A stretch of DNA of 64,000 nt from Marinobacter changyiensis (GCF_009193265.1 NZ_VZZZ01000005.1:372001-436000); one strand, 5' to 3'; counted from the first letter of the stretch, positions 18,290 to 26,315 are shown. Notes: a model not told the origin generated them from the letters alone. Program-made: numbers and translations.

Positions 18290-19456
18290 ATGGCAGAGTC
18301 TGTTGCCACTCCCCTTACAATCCGGACCGTTCGCTCCATTGCCGAGATACCTGCCCACATCTGGGATGGTTTCAGTGGTACCGGAAATCCGTTTTTACGC
18401 CACAGCTTTTTCAAGGCACTTGAAGACAGCGGATGTACCGTTACCGCCACCGGCTGGACACCGTCACATCTGGTTTTTTATCGGGGCGAGAAGCCGGTCG
18501 GTGTGGCGCCGGCATTTCTCAAATCCCACTCCCGGGGCGAATACGTGTTTGACTGGGCCTGGGCAGACGCCTATCAGCGCTATGGCTTCGATTACTATCC
18601 CAAGCTGCTGATCGCCGTGCCATTCACGCCCTCAGTCGGCGCCCGGTTGTTACTCGACAAAGATGAGCGTGACCGCATCCGCCCGGAGGACCTCAATGAC
18701 GCCCTGGATCGCATAGCGTCAGATCGCGGCGCGAGTAGCTGGCACCTTCTGTTTCCCGACCATTCGGACCAACAACTGCTCGACACGCCGGAACGTCTGC
18801 ATCGGCTGGGCTGCCAGTTCCATTGGTTCAATCGTGAATATGAGGATTTCGATGCCTTTCTGGCGACGCTCACCTCCCGTAAACGCAAATCCATACGCAA
18901 GGAACGGCGCGATGTGGCAGCTCAGGGTATTGAATTCCGGCACTTTTCCGGCGCCTGCCTCCCGGATCACGTGTTGTCCGCCTTTTTCGTGTTCTATCAG
19001 GCCACCTATCTGAAGCGTGGCCAGCGCCCCTACCTCAACCGCGAATTCTTTCAGGCCTTGCGACAGCACCAGCCGGACCAGCTGCACATCATTATGGCCA
19101 TCAAAAACAATGAGATGATTGCCGGAGCGCTGTTCCTGACCGGCACAAACACACTCTATGGCCGCTACTGGGGATGCCTGGAAGAGTACAATCACCTGCA
19201 CTTCGAGGCCTGTTACTACCAGGGTATAGAGCTGGCCATTGCGCAGGGTCTGCATTGTTTTGATGCCGGCGCCCAGGGCGAGCACAAGCTGGTCAGAGGG
19301 TTTGAGCCGGTGTTGACGCATTCCTGGCACTGGGTCGCCAACCCTGCCTTTGCCGACGCCATTGCCCACTTTACCCGGGAGGAAGCCCGCGAGGTTGAAG
19401 CGTATCGGCAAGCCGCACTGGAGGCGCTTCCCTACCGGCAACAGGAAAAGCCATAA
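18290..19456 (+). CDS. GNAT-fold protein of the COG3146 family
   Basis: This 388-residue cytoplasmic protein belongs to the COG3146/DUF482 group, with two tandem GNAT-like folds related to FemX/FemAB peptidyltransferases. Typical segments are VFDWAWADAYQRYGFDYYPK, a basic LTSRKRKSIRKERRDV and YGRYWGCLEEYNHLHFEACY. Close to the C-terminus is the family block AGAQGEHKLVRGFEPVLTHS. Substrates are not established; some databases label the family as peptidoglycan-related. The AGGAG site is 10 nt before the ATG. Confidence 0.85.
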   Translation: MAESVATPLTIRTVRSIAEIPAHIWDGFSGTGNPFLRHSFFKALEDSGCTVTATGWTPSHLVFYRGEKPVGVAPAFLKSHSRGEYVFDWAWADAYQRYGFDYYPKLLIAVPFTPSVGARLLLDKDERDRIRPEDLNDALDRIASDRGASSWHLLFPDHSDQQLLDTPERLHRLGCQFHWFNREYEDFDAFLATLTSRKRKSIRKERRDVAAQGIEFRHFSGACLPDHVLSAFFVFYQATYLKRGQRPYLNREFFQALRQHQPDQLHIIMAIKNNEMIAGALFLTGTNTLYGRYWGCLEEYNHLHFEACYYQGIELAIAQGLHCFDAGAQGEHKLVRGFEPVLTHSWHWVANPAFADAIAHFTREEAREVEAYRQAALEALPYRQQEKP

Positions 19457-19527
19457 ACAAATACGGTCTGATTGTGGCACTATGGAACGTCGATAACCGA
19501 ACACCCAAAACCAATCTTACATTCATC

Positions 19528-19655
19528 GTCGCCAGGGGAGCCCCGTCGGTCAACATGCCGGCCAGGGCTGAGAAACAGCGCCACCCATCAGTGAGTCGGG
19601 GAAGCGCTTAAACCCTGGAACCTGATCCGGTTAATACCGGCGGAGGAAGCGCGAC
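19528..19655 (+). promoter_or_regulatory. TPP riboswitch (THI element)
   Basis: All conserved blocks of the thiamine pyrophosphate aptamer are present in order: a GGGGAGCC-type 5' strand (19535-19542), GGCTGAGA (19566-19573), ACCTGATCCGGTTAATACCGG and the 3' CGGAGGAAGC. P1 can form between GTCGC at 19528-19532 and GCGAC at 19651-19655. The latter directly abuts the ATG of the symporter gene, and the GGAGG ribosome binding site (19642-19646) is inside the aptamer core. Ligand binding should therefore directly occlude translation initiation, with no separate expression platform. The extended P3 region holds about 30 extra nt. Confidence 0.93.
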
Positions 19656-21032
19656 ATGCTTTACACCACCGTTGCGGCGTTGGCTGCGGCACTGCTGTTG
19701 TTTACCTGGCTTGGATTACGAGCGCGCCTTGCGGATGGCGGTCTGGATGATTACGTGACCGCCCGCAATTCCCAGGGGGCCAGAGCCCTCGGTTTATCTT
19801 TTCTCGCCTCAGGAATGGGGGGCTGGATCCTGTTTGCGCCGCCCGAAGTCGGGGCGCTGGTAGGCCCGGTTGCCCTGGCCGGTTATGCCATCGGCGCGGC
19901 ACTGCCCTTCATCGTATTTGCCTACTGTGGCCCCGCCATCAGGCGCTACCTGCCCGAAGGCCGCAGCATCGGGGAATTTGCCCAAGCCTGCTACGGTAAT
20001 AGCGTGCGGCGCTGGGTGTCGCTGATCTCGGTACTTTACATGCTCTGCTTCCTGACCGCAGAACTGACCGCGATCGGCGCTATCACTTCGTTGCTGTCCG
20101 GAATTAACGGCGGAATTGCCGTGATTGGTGTTGCGGTTACCACACTGATCTACACCGCCTGGGGTGGCCTCCGGGCCAGCCTGATGACTGACCGCTGGCA
20201 AGGGCTGCTGCTGATTCTGCTGCTTATTGTGGTGGGCTTTGTAGCGCTCCGGCAGCTTCCTGACATGGCCAATACCGCCGCCTTGCCCTCCATTCCCGTT
20301 GGCAGTGCACTGAGCGTGGCCCTCACCCTGATCATTGCCGTTACCGCTGCCAATCTGTTCCATCAGGGCTATTGGCAGCGCCTTTGGGCCGCCAAAAATG
20401 ACGCGGCTTTGGGCCGGGGTGCCTTGCTGGGCGGCGCCATAACCGTGGTTGTGGTTGCTCTCGTGGGTGGCCTTGGCATCACCGCCGCCATGAGTGGCCT
20501 CGACCTGGGGACCCCGCCAATACCCTTTTTCGCACTGCTCAACAATGCCCCCCCGTGGCTGACAATTCCTGCCCTTGTACTGGCGCTCACGCTGGTGGCC
20601 TCTTCGGTGGATACCCTGCAAAACGCCATGGCGTCGCTGGCAGTGACAGAGAAAAAAGGCTTGTCCCTGACCGGCGCTCGCTGGGTAACGGTGACATTGA
20701 TGGTGCCTGTCGTTATCGTTGCACTCCAGGGTGTTTCGGTACTCCGATTGTTCCTGATTGCCGACCTGCTCTGTGCCACTGCGGTGGTACCGGTATTAAT
20801 GGGCCTGTGGTCGAGGATGACCACGAAGGCAGCCATTGCGGGCGCTCTGGCCGGACTTGCAGGAGCAGTGTTACCGGGTTGGGTCGCGGGGGGCACCCTG
20901 ATGTCAGGTCTTGTGGTTGCCAGTTTCCCCGGTGGCATTCCAACCCTGGGGCCGTTTGCCGGTGCCCTCATCGCATCTGCTGCGGTCAGCCTGCTGATGG
21001 TTTTGCTGCTGCCACGAAGGCAGCCACAATAA
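19656..21032 (+). CDS. SSS-family sodium/solute symporter under TPP control (ThiV-like)
   Basis: This 458-residue inner-membrane symporter of the sodium:solute symporter (PanF/PutP) family has about 13 transmembrane helices. Recognisable segments include ARNSQGARALGLSFLASGMG (the family's substrate/Na+ site helix), GRSIGEFAQACYGNSVRRWV, TAWGGLRASLMTDRWQGLLL and AANLFHQGYWQRLWAAKND. The start is fixed by the riboswitch. Because TPP controls it, the cargo is likely thiamine or one of its pyrimidine or thiazole precursors. This matches the comparative-genomic prediction for ThiV transporters as I recall it; the cargo is inference. Confidence 0.88.
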   Translation: MLYTTVAALAAALLLFTWLGLRARLADGGLDDYVTARNSQGARALGLSFLASGMGGWILFAPPEVGALVGPVALAGYAIGAALPFIVFAYCGPAIRRYLPEGRSIGEFAQACYGNSVRRWVSLISVLYMLCFLTAELTAIGAITSLLSGINGGIAVIGVAVTTLIYTAWGGLRASLMTDRWQGLLLILLLIVVGFVALRQLPDMANTAALPSIPVGSALSVALTLIIAVTAANLFHQGYWQRLWAAKNDAALGRGALLGGAITVVVVALVGGLGITAAMSGLDLGTPPIPFFALLNNAPPWLTIPALVLALTLVASSVDTLQNAMASLAVTEKKGLSLTGARWVTVTLMVPVVIVALQGVSVLRLFLIADLLCATAVVPVLMGLWSRMTTKAAIAGALAGLAGAVLPGWVAGGTLMSGLVVASFPGGIPTLGPFAGALIASAAVSLLMVLLLPRRQPQ

Positions 21033-21135
21033 AACCTATCGGTAATGCTTCCCCTTGATACCCGGGACTGCATGAGACGTATACTGGTTGAGTTTTGATC
21101 ACCAACCAAACCATGCAGCTCGAGGTATTCCAGGA

Positions 21136-21939
21136 ATGATCAAACCCCTTCGATGGCTTATCAGAACCACCGTATTTTTGCTGGTTCTGCTGGCAGGCCC
21201 GGCATTGATTGCTGCCTGTAGCAGTCAGGCAGGTCAGAGCTGGCGTGACATGGATCGCTCCAGCGCCGGCATTGCGCCGCTGCCCGGGCATGCGACCGAA
21301 GCCATCGTGCAGGTGTATGGTGCTCGGGCCTTCAACTGGCGCGGCCATTTTGCGGTTCACACCTGGATTGCAACCAAAGAGCGCGGAGCCTCCAGCTACG
21401 TGGTTCACGATGTCACCGGCTGGGGTTATCAGGCTGTACGGTCCCGCCCCGGTGAGCCGGACACCGCCTGGTATGGCAACCCGCCAATGCTGCTGGCAGA
21501 CCTTCGCGGTGAAAAAGCAGCTGCTGCCATCATCAGTATCCGGTCGGCCATTGCTGCCTACCCCTACCCGAACGAATACACCGCCTGGCCTGGCCCCAAC
21601 AGCAACACCTTTGTCGCCTGGGTAATCCGGCAGGTACCGGAGCTGGACGTGGCCTTGCCGAACATCGCGATCGGGAAGGACTACCTGAGCGACGGAGTAT
21701 TCGCGAAAGCCCCCAGTGGTTCGGGCTATCAGTTTTCCCTGAACGGTTACTTCGGTCTTATGGCGAGCATTCGGGAAGGTGTTGAATTGAACATCCTCGG
21801 CCTCAACATCGGAATCGACCCCCTGGCCCTGGCGGTCAAATTGCCGGGATTGGGGCACATCGGCCTGCGGGACCCCTGGATCGATCGCTCGACATGGAGC
21901 ACAACCCCTGTTACGAAGCAGGTATCAGACGCCAACTGA
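21136..21939 (+). CDS. DUF3750 lipoprotein
   Basis: This 267-residue protein has an N-terminal hydrophobic signal (IRTTVFLLVLLAGPALIAAC) ending in a lipobox-like IAAC, then the DUF3750 domain. Features include YGARAFNWRGHFAVHTWIAT, a NEYTAWPGPNSNTFVAWVIR block and LGLNIGIDPLALAVKLPG near the C-terminus. The HTW...NSNT pattern recalls cysteine/histidine hydrolase folds, but no nucleophilic Cys is seen in the mature part, so catalytic assignment is not justified. The ATG at 21136 is chosen as the first ATG before the signal; GAGG lies 11 nt upstream. Confidence 0.82.
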   Translation: MIKPLRWLIRTTVFLLVLLAGPALIAACSSQAGQSWRDMDRSSAGIAPLPGHATEAIVQVYGARAFNWRGHFAVHTWIATKERGASSYVVHDVTGWGYQAVRSRPGEPDTAWYGNPPMLLADLRGEKAAAAIISIRSAIAAYPYPNEYTAWPGPNSNTFVAWVIRQVPELDVALPNIAIGKDYLSDGVFAKAPSGSGYQFSLNGYFGLMASIREGVELNILGLNIGIDPLALAVKLPGLGHIGLRDPWIDRSTWSTTPVTKQVSDAN

Positions 21940-21961
21940 TGCGGCTAATATCAAACTGGCC

Positions 21962-22615
21962 TCAGGCGCCCGCTTTGCGGAAAGTCAGGTTAATACGGCA
22001 TTCTCCAACTAACTCGTGATGCCCGGGTTTCAGCGGGCTGACCCCGTGGTACCGCAGACGGTCAACCCCGCCCCACACCACCACATCCCCGTGGTTCAGC
22101 GGCAGCCGCGCCGGTTTGTCCTTGCGGGTCAGTCCACCGAACTGAAATATCATCGGCAGCCCGAGTGACACTGACACAATAGGGGCCGAGTAATCTTCCT
22201 CGTTCTTGTCCTGGTGCAGGGACATCCGACTACCGGGCAAATAGCGGTTAATCAGGCAGGCATCTGGCACAAAGCCGGTGTAGCCAGCCTCCCGGGCCGC
22301 GCTGGTCGCCAACGCCATCAGACACTCCGGCATCGCAGGCCAGGGGTGCCCGGTCTCCGGATCAACCTCGCTGTAACGGTAACCGGTGCGATCGGTAACC
22401 CACCCCAGACGCCCGCAATTCGTCATCGCCGCAGACATCAGGAAACCGCCGGGCGTCGTCATCTGACGGAACGGCGCTTGGCGGGCGATACCCGCTATCG
22501 CCGTCATCAAGGCATTGGCGGAAGCGCAAGCAAAGCCGTGAAGCCAAACCGTGCCCTCACCGATGCTCTCTGCCCAGGGCTCATTCTGATCTGTTGCAAA
22601 CAGATCACCGGTCAC
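21962..22615 (-). CDS. alkB: DNA oxidative demethylase AlkB
   Basis: This 217-residue Fe(II)/2-oxoglutarate dioxygenase directly reverses N1-methyladenine and N3-methylcytosine lesions. The iron ligands appear as SLHQDKNE (H-x-D) and YHGVSPL, and the 2-oxoglutarate-binding arginine as ECRINLTFRKAG. The nucleotide-lid segment SAAMTNCGRLGWVTDRTGYR is also typical. Translation starts at a GTG (22615) with an AAGGTG site 5 nt upstream. An Ada-like regulator lies 11 kb away, not linked. Confidence 0.93.
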   Translation of the reverse strand: MTGDLFATDQNEPWAESIGEGTVWLHGFACASANALMTAIAGIARQAPFRQMTTPGGFLMSAAMTNCGRLGWVTDRTGYRYSEVDPETGHPWPAMPECLMALATSAAREAGYTGFVPDACLINRYLPGSRMSLHQDKNEEDYSAPIVSVSLGLPMIFQFGGLTRKDKPARLPLNHGDVVVWGGVDRLRYHGVSPLKPGHHELVGECRINLTFRKAGA

Positions 22616-22689
22616 CCGAACACCTTCTTTTCCCGATATCTCTGAGTGTTCATCTACTTTAACAACCTGCGGGGGGAGTCTTTAACTAC

Positions 22690-22765
22690 CAATCTCTATT
22701 TTGGGCCAGCACTACTTTTGCTCAACACTATTCTGGTCATTACTACCTTTGGTCAATATTACGCT
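22690..22765 (-). repeat. Four degenerate 15-16-nt tandem repeats after the Sel1 gene
   Basis: On the minus strand the pattern TAGTxxTGAxCAAAA recurs about every 15-16 nt, in four imperfect copies that begin within the last codons of the Sel1 gene and continue past its stop. Examples on the plus strand are TTTGGTCAATATTAC, TCTGGTCATTACTAC, TTTTGCTCAACACTAT and TTTTGGGCCAGCACTAC. They contain repeated in-frame stops on the minus strand, so a longer protein is not hidden here. Confidence 0.4.
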
Positions 22766-23207
22766 GCTCCAGAATCTCCTGCGCTTGCTCATCGCCCTGA
22801 AGAGCAGCGCGTCGATACCAGGCCTCAGCTTTGGCCGGGTTGGACTCGACGCCGATGCCCTGGTCAAAAGCGCGGGCAACTTCATACATGGCGGTGCCAT
22901 TGCCTTGATCTGCCGCTTTTCGGTACCACTCCAGGGCCTTACCCTGATCCTTCGGTGTTCCCTTTCCGTCGCCGTACATACCCGCCAAATTCAGCATGCC
23001 CTGGATGTTGCCATTTTCGGCAAGCGCCAGGTAGCGTTCATAGGCCTGGTCATACCGTCCCATTTTATAAACGGCATAGGCCTCCAGCACCTGAACCATC
23101 TCCTTCGCTATCCTGCGCTGATCATCTCCCATTGCTGGCGTTGAGAGGCTCAGAACCACAACCAGTCCCACACAGCCCCGGAGAAAAACAAGCCGGTTGC
23201 CCTTCAT
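22743..23207 (-). CDS. Secreted Sel1-repeat protein
   Basis: This 154-residue protein has a cleavable signal peptide (to about residue 27, STPAMG) and three Sel1-like repeats of about 36 residues (MGRYDQAYERYLALAENGNI, YGDGKGTPKDQGKALEWYRK, FDQGIGVESNPAKAEAWYRR). Sel1 repeats form TPR-like superhelices for protein-protein contacts, often in envelope signalling or assembly. The second ATG (23207) is favoured over 23213, since GGAGG is 9 nt away from it. The C-terminus (EQRNIDQR) runs into a degenerate tandem repeat. Confidence 0.85.
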   Translation of the reverse strand: MKGNRLVFLRGCVGLVVVLSLSTPAMGDDQRRIAKEMVQVLEAYAVYKMGRYDQAYERYLALAENGNIQGMLNLAGMYGDGKGTPKDQGKALEWYRKAADQGNGTAMYEVARAFDQGIGVESNPAKAEAWYRRAALQGDEQAQEILEQRNIDQR

Positions 23208-23486
23208 AACCATTTACCTCCGAAGTCGCTACTGTTGGTCGGAATACTCCAACGTTCACACTACCAAGGGCAATTGCCGGCGTCTCTGGTCCTAAAGTTC
23301 TGAATATCTCCAGCCCGGGTGAGACCCTGGCGGGTCGTTGATCCGTAGTGAAGATTAATACCTTGTAATAGCGTAGTATTCTGCCGATAAGACACGACAC
23401 GGCGGAGTATTGAGGCCATAGTGTTCATGGCCTGTCAGTCAGGCCGTTTTGACGTGCGCAATAACAACTCAAACGGGAGCAGTACC

Positions 23487-23888
23487 ATGCAGTCAATCAG
23501 ATCTTATCTTCGTCAGGTATCCATCGTAATGGCCTTTGCCATGATGATGACCACACTCTGGGCCGTCCCTGCATCAGCAGCTATGGTGGGAACCGGTGAA
23601 GTACTTTCCGAACAGCGGGCCGATATTGATCGCGCCTCCCTGATGACCATGCTTGAAAAACAGGAGGTCAAAGACGTTCTGGCCAGCATGGGCGTGAGCG
23701 AAGCGGAAGTCGAGAACCGCATCCAGAGCCTGACCCCGGCTGAACTGGCTGACTTTGAGCAGCAACTGGCCACTGCCCCCACCGGTGAAGGCGTGGTTGG
23801 TGTAATAGTACTGTTTCTGGTCATCTTCATCGTCACCGATTTACTGTGTGCCACCAATATCTATCCGTTTATCAACTGCATACGCTAG
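23487..23888 (+). CDS. PA2779-family protein, small exported membrane protein
   Basis: This 133-residue protein has a signal peptide ending in PASA (about residue 31), then an acidic helical domain (VLSEQRADIDRASLMTMLEK, EAEVENRIQSLTPAELADFE). A Gly-Val-rich C-terminal transmembrane helix (GVVGVIVLFLVIFIVTDLL) precedes a short tail with two cysteines. It resembles the Pseudomonas PA2779 family, always found beside a PA2778-type peptidase, as here 15 nt downstream. Function unknown. The ATG at 23487 directly begins the signal peptide; GGGAG lies just upstream. Confidence 0.8.
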   Translation: MQSIRSYLRQVSIVMAFAMMMTTLWAVPASAAMVGTGEVLSEQRADIDRASLMTMLEKQEVKDVLASMGVSEAEVENRIQSLTPAELADFEQQLATAPTGEGVVGVIVLFLVIFIVTDLLCATNIYPFINCIR

Positions 23889-23903
23889 AACAGCAGGTTG
23901 ATA

Positions 23904-24878
23904 GTGATAGTTCCGCAATGGGCTACGGTCAGCATATTGCTGGTCGTGGTGGTGCTGGCCGGTTGTGCCAGCACGCCCCAGTGGCCTGAATCCCGGCAAC
24001 CTGATGCGGTCGGTTTTAAGGAGCGGCACCTGCTCACCGAAGTGCCGTTTTATCCCCAGGAAAAATACCAATGCGGCCCCGCCGCACTGGCCACCATGCT
24101 CAACAGTCAGGGCCACGATACCGACCCGGACGCACTGGTGGAAAAAGTTTATTTACCGGAACGTCAAGGCAGCCTCAAAGTGGAGCTCGTAGCGGCAGCT
24201 CGCAGCCATCAACTGCTGGTTTACCCTCTGGAGCCGGAACTTAAGGACTTGCTGACCGAAGTGGCCGCCGGCAATCCGGTGCTGGTCATGCAAAACCTCG
24301 GTTTCGGCTGGTGGCCGCAATGGCACTTTGCGGTAGTGATGGGCTTTGATCAAACCAAAAACGTCGTGATCCTTCACACCGACACCCGCAAGGCCCACGA
24401 ACAATCGCTCCGGATATTCCTCGCCACCTGGCAGCGTGCCGACCAATGGGCAGCCGTCATGTTGCCACCAGACCGTCTACCGGCCACCGCCAAGCCCTTG
24501 AAGTATCTGACCGCGGCCAGTGACCTGGAGTCTACCGGGCAACTTGACGCCGCTCGCACTGCTTACAGCATCGCAGCGAAAACCTGGCCCGACCAACCTG
24601 CGGCCTGGCTGGGTCTCGGTAACGTGGCCTACCAGCGATCGGACTGGCAGGCTGCCGCGAAACAATACAGCATGATGGTAGAGCGGTTTCCAGACATGGC
24701 GGCAGGGTGGAACAATCTGGCCCATGCATTGAAAAAACAGGGATGTGACATCGAAGCCAGCGCGGCAGCGGAATGCGCATATCAGCTGGACGATACAAGA
24801 TTTTCAGGGATGATTGATGCGAAGCAGGACACCGAAAGAAAATCCAGACAGTGCCCTCAATTGCAGTGTCCTTTGTAG
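23904..24878 (+). CDS. PA2778-family C39-like cysteine peptidase lipoprotein with TPRs
   Basis: This 324-residue lipoprotein has a lipobox VLAGC (Cys21) and a papain-like C39-type domain with a putative triad Cys57 (KYQCGPAALATML), His141 (WHFAVVMG) and Asp160 (ILHTDTRK). A TPR region follows from about residue 195 (LESTGQLDAARTAYSIAAK, LGLGNVAYQRSDWQAAAKQY, MAAGWNNLAHALKKQG). The start is GTG 23904, with AGCAGG 6 nt upstream, rather than TTG 23898. It follows the PA2779-like gene by 15 nt and the two are surely co-transcribed. The TPRs could hold the substrate; whether PA2779 is that substrate is inference. Confidence 0.85.
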   Translation: MIVPQWATVSILLVVVVLAGCASTPQWPESRQPDAVGFKERHLLTEVPFYPQEKYQCGPAALATMLNSQGHDTDPDALVEKVYLPERQGSLKVELVAAARSHQLLVYPLEPELKDLLTEVAAGNPVLVMQNLGFGWWPQWHFAVVMGFDQTKNVVILHTDTRKAHEQSLRIFLATWQRADQWAAVMLPPDRLPATAKPLKYLTAASDLESTGQLDAARTAYSIAAKTWPDQPAAWLGLGNVAYQRSDWQAAAKQYSMMVERFPDMAAGWNNLAHALKKQGCDIEASAAAECAYQLDDTRFSGMIDAKQDTERKSRQCPQLQCPL

Positions 24879-24899
24879 GCTAGCAACTAAGGTCCGCAG

Positions 24900-25088
24900 G
24901 AAGTAAGCAGGGGATTCTTTCCAAAACCGTGCGGAGCCATGGATGGCGGAGCCCGAGCGTACAAGGGTGAGGCAAATGTATTTGAAGCGAAGCTTCATGC
25001 GCAGCCGAACGACCGCAATCTGCGATTGCGGGCCGGGCCCCGGAGGGGTATTTACAGCCTGTTTTGGAAAGAATCCCCCGCTCACTTC
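24900..25088. repeat. 189-nt element bounded by 28-bp imperfect inverted repeats
   Basis: The ends 24900-24927 and 25061-25088 are inverted copies (26 of 28 matching). The two mismatches become G-U pairs in a minus-strand transcript. The interior is also structured: TGAAGC-GAA-GCTTCA near 24989, and CCGCAAT paired with ATTGCGG near 25014-25030. It contains a GGATGGCGGAGCCCGAGCGT block and a GTATTTACAGC tail, a pattern I recall from abundant intergenic repeats of marine gammaproteobacteria (from memory, not checked). No transposase frame is present. It looks like a MITE-like or structured intergenic repeat. Confidence 0.65.
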
Positions 25089-25123
25089 AGCACGGTGTCA
25101 GAAAGATACACCTCAGAAGTTAA

Positions 25124-25345
25124 GCCGCTGCCAATCAGTTCGATCTCGATTTCAAAGAACTGGCATGCGAACACTATCTGTTGCTTTGCCGCGAGCAAGG
25201 TCTGAATCAGAGCAAGATCTCTCACTTGCTCGAGCTCATGCGCTCAGAAGCGTTCCTCAAGCGCATTCAGGATCTACCCGGTTATGAGCCGGACAACCCC
25301 GGCCAGATCACCACCTTTGAAGAGCTCCTCGCCGGAGATGCCTGA
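25124..25345 (+). pseudogene. 3' remnant of a COG1910-like (ModE/PBP-type) regulator gene
   Basis: An open frame without start codon encodes about 73 residues (FDLDFKELACEHYLLLCREQ ... LPGYEPDNPGQITTFEELL) and ends at TGA 25345. The ELACEHYLLLC, LLELMRSEAFLKRIQDLPGYE pattern matches the C-terminal end of the periplasmic-binding-like domain found in molybdate-type HTH regulators (COG1910). A stop codon (25121-25123) lies directly upstream in frame. The 5' part is missing and the inverted-repeat element ends 36 nt before, so the gene was probably truncated by a deletion or insertion at that point. Confidence 0.6.
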
Positions 25346-25426
25346 GTCCGGGCATTATCGGAGTGCTTTCGCTTCTGTCGGACGGCTTTCGGCCAACGCC
25401 CATCCGAAAACTAAATCGCCAAAGTG

Positions 25427-25452
25427 TTTGACAGATTCCAAGGTATGACAAA
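25427..25452 (+). promoter_or_regulatory. Inverted repeat overlapping a -35 element ahead of the TRAP operon
   Basis: TTTGACA (25427-25433) and TGACAAA (25446-25452) form an imperfect inverted repeat with a 12-nt spacer. A consensus -35 hexamer TTGACA lies at 25428-25433 in the left arm, but a -10 hexamer 17 nt downstream is weak (AATTCT). It lies 27-52 nt before the GTG of the first operon gene, so it is a reasonable operator candidate. The regulator is unknown. Confidence 0.4.
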
Positions 25453-25478
25453 TTCTCTAAGGGAACAGGGAGGCTTGA

Positions 25479-26315
25479 GTGAACGATCACCAGAGCAACA
25501 CCGGACCCGAAGTCCCGATCCCATCCGAGCGGAGTGCGCCCGTAAGACTGATCAACAGTCAGGGAAGTTCTCCGTTTTTGCTGGTCTGTGAACACGCCTC
25601 CTGCTTGATACCGCCTCAGTTCGATGGTCTTGGCTTGCCCGAGGGGTTGCGCGCCGCCCATATTGCCTGGGACCCGGGAGCACTGGCGGTTGCCGAGAGG
25701 CTCAGTGAAACCCTCGATGCCCGGCTTGTCGCGGCTACGGTGTCCCGTCTGGTTTACGACTGCAACCGGCCGCCGACCGCGCCGGATGCAATGCCAGCCC
25801 GAAGCGAGGTATTCGACATACCCGGCAATGTGCACCTGAGCGAAACCGACAGAAATCGACGAATCGAGGAATACTACCAACCTTTCGAGGCTCTGCTGAC
25901 CGACGCTCTGGTGGTCACCCAAAGCACCCATACCGTGCCGGTTCTGGCCACCATCCACAGTTTCACCCCGGTTTATCGCGGGCAGCAACGGGCCACGGAG
26001 ATCGGCATCCTTCACGATAGCGATACCCGCTTTGCCGATACCCTGCTGCAGCGGGCGCCCCTGCATAGTCCGCTTCGGTTTCGACGAAACGACCCCTATG
26101 GTCCGGCCGACGGGGTTACCCACACGTTAAAGGCTCACGGCCTCAGAACCGGCGTGATGAACGTGATGATTGAAATCCGTAATGACCTTATCAGCACCCC
26201 GGATCAGCAAAATGCCATGGCAGCCATGCTGGCAGGTCTTTTGCTGGATGCATGGAAAGCTTTGGAAGCTCGAGACGCGCCGACAACCCGATTGCCCGGC
26301 AAAGAGGGATTTTGA
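25479..26315 (+). CDS. N-formylglutamate amidohydrolase family protein
   Basis: This 278-residue protein belongs to the N-formylglutamate amidohydrolase (HutG-type deformylase) fold of metal hydrolases. Recognisable parts are LLVCEHASCLIPPQFDGLGL, SRLVYDCNRPP, TIHSFTPVYRG and the C-terminal VMIEIRNDLIS block. It starts at GTG 25479 after GGGAGG. It overlaps the TRAP dctQ gene (TGATG). No histidine-utilisation genes are nearby, so a role in histidine breakdown is unlikely. With a glutamate-ligating enzyme downstream, hydrolysis of an N-acyl or gamma-glutamyl intermediate is a plausible inference. Confidence 0.85.
   Translation: MNDHQSNTGPEVPIPSERSAPVRLINSQGSSPFLLVCEHASCLIPPQFDGLGLPEGLRAAHIAWDPGALAVAERLSETLDARLVAATVSRLVYDCNRPPTAPDAMPARSEVFDIPGNVHLSETDRNRRIEEYYQPFEALLTDALVVTQSTHTVPVLATIHSFTPVYRGQQRATEIGILHDSDTRFADTLLQRAPLHSPLRFRRNDPYGPADGVTHTLKAHGLRTGVMNVMIEIRNDLISTPDQQNAMAAMLAGLLLDAWKALEARDAPTTRLPGKEGF

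Noticed and set aside
22646..23209. A 187-codon plus-strand frame opposite the Sel1 gene
   Set aside because: The minus-strand frame has a signal peptide and three Sel1 repeats; the plus frame is a shadow with a Pro/Arg-biased composition.
24939..25287. Two short ORFs inside the inverted-repeat element
   Set aside because: Their sequence follows the structured repeat rather than a protein family, and no ribosome site is present.
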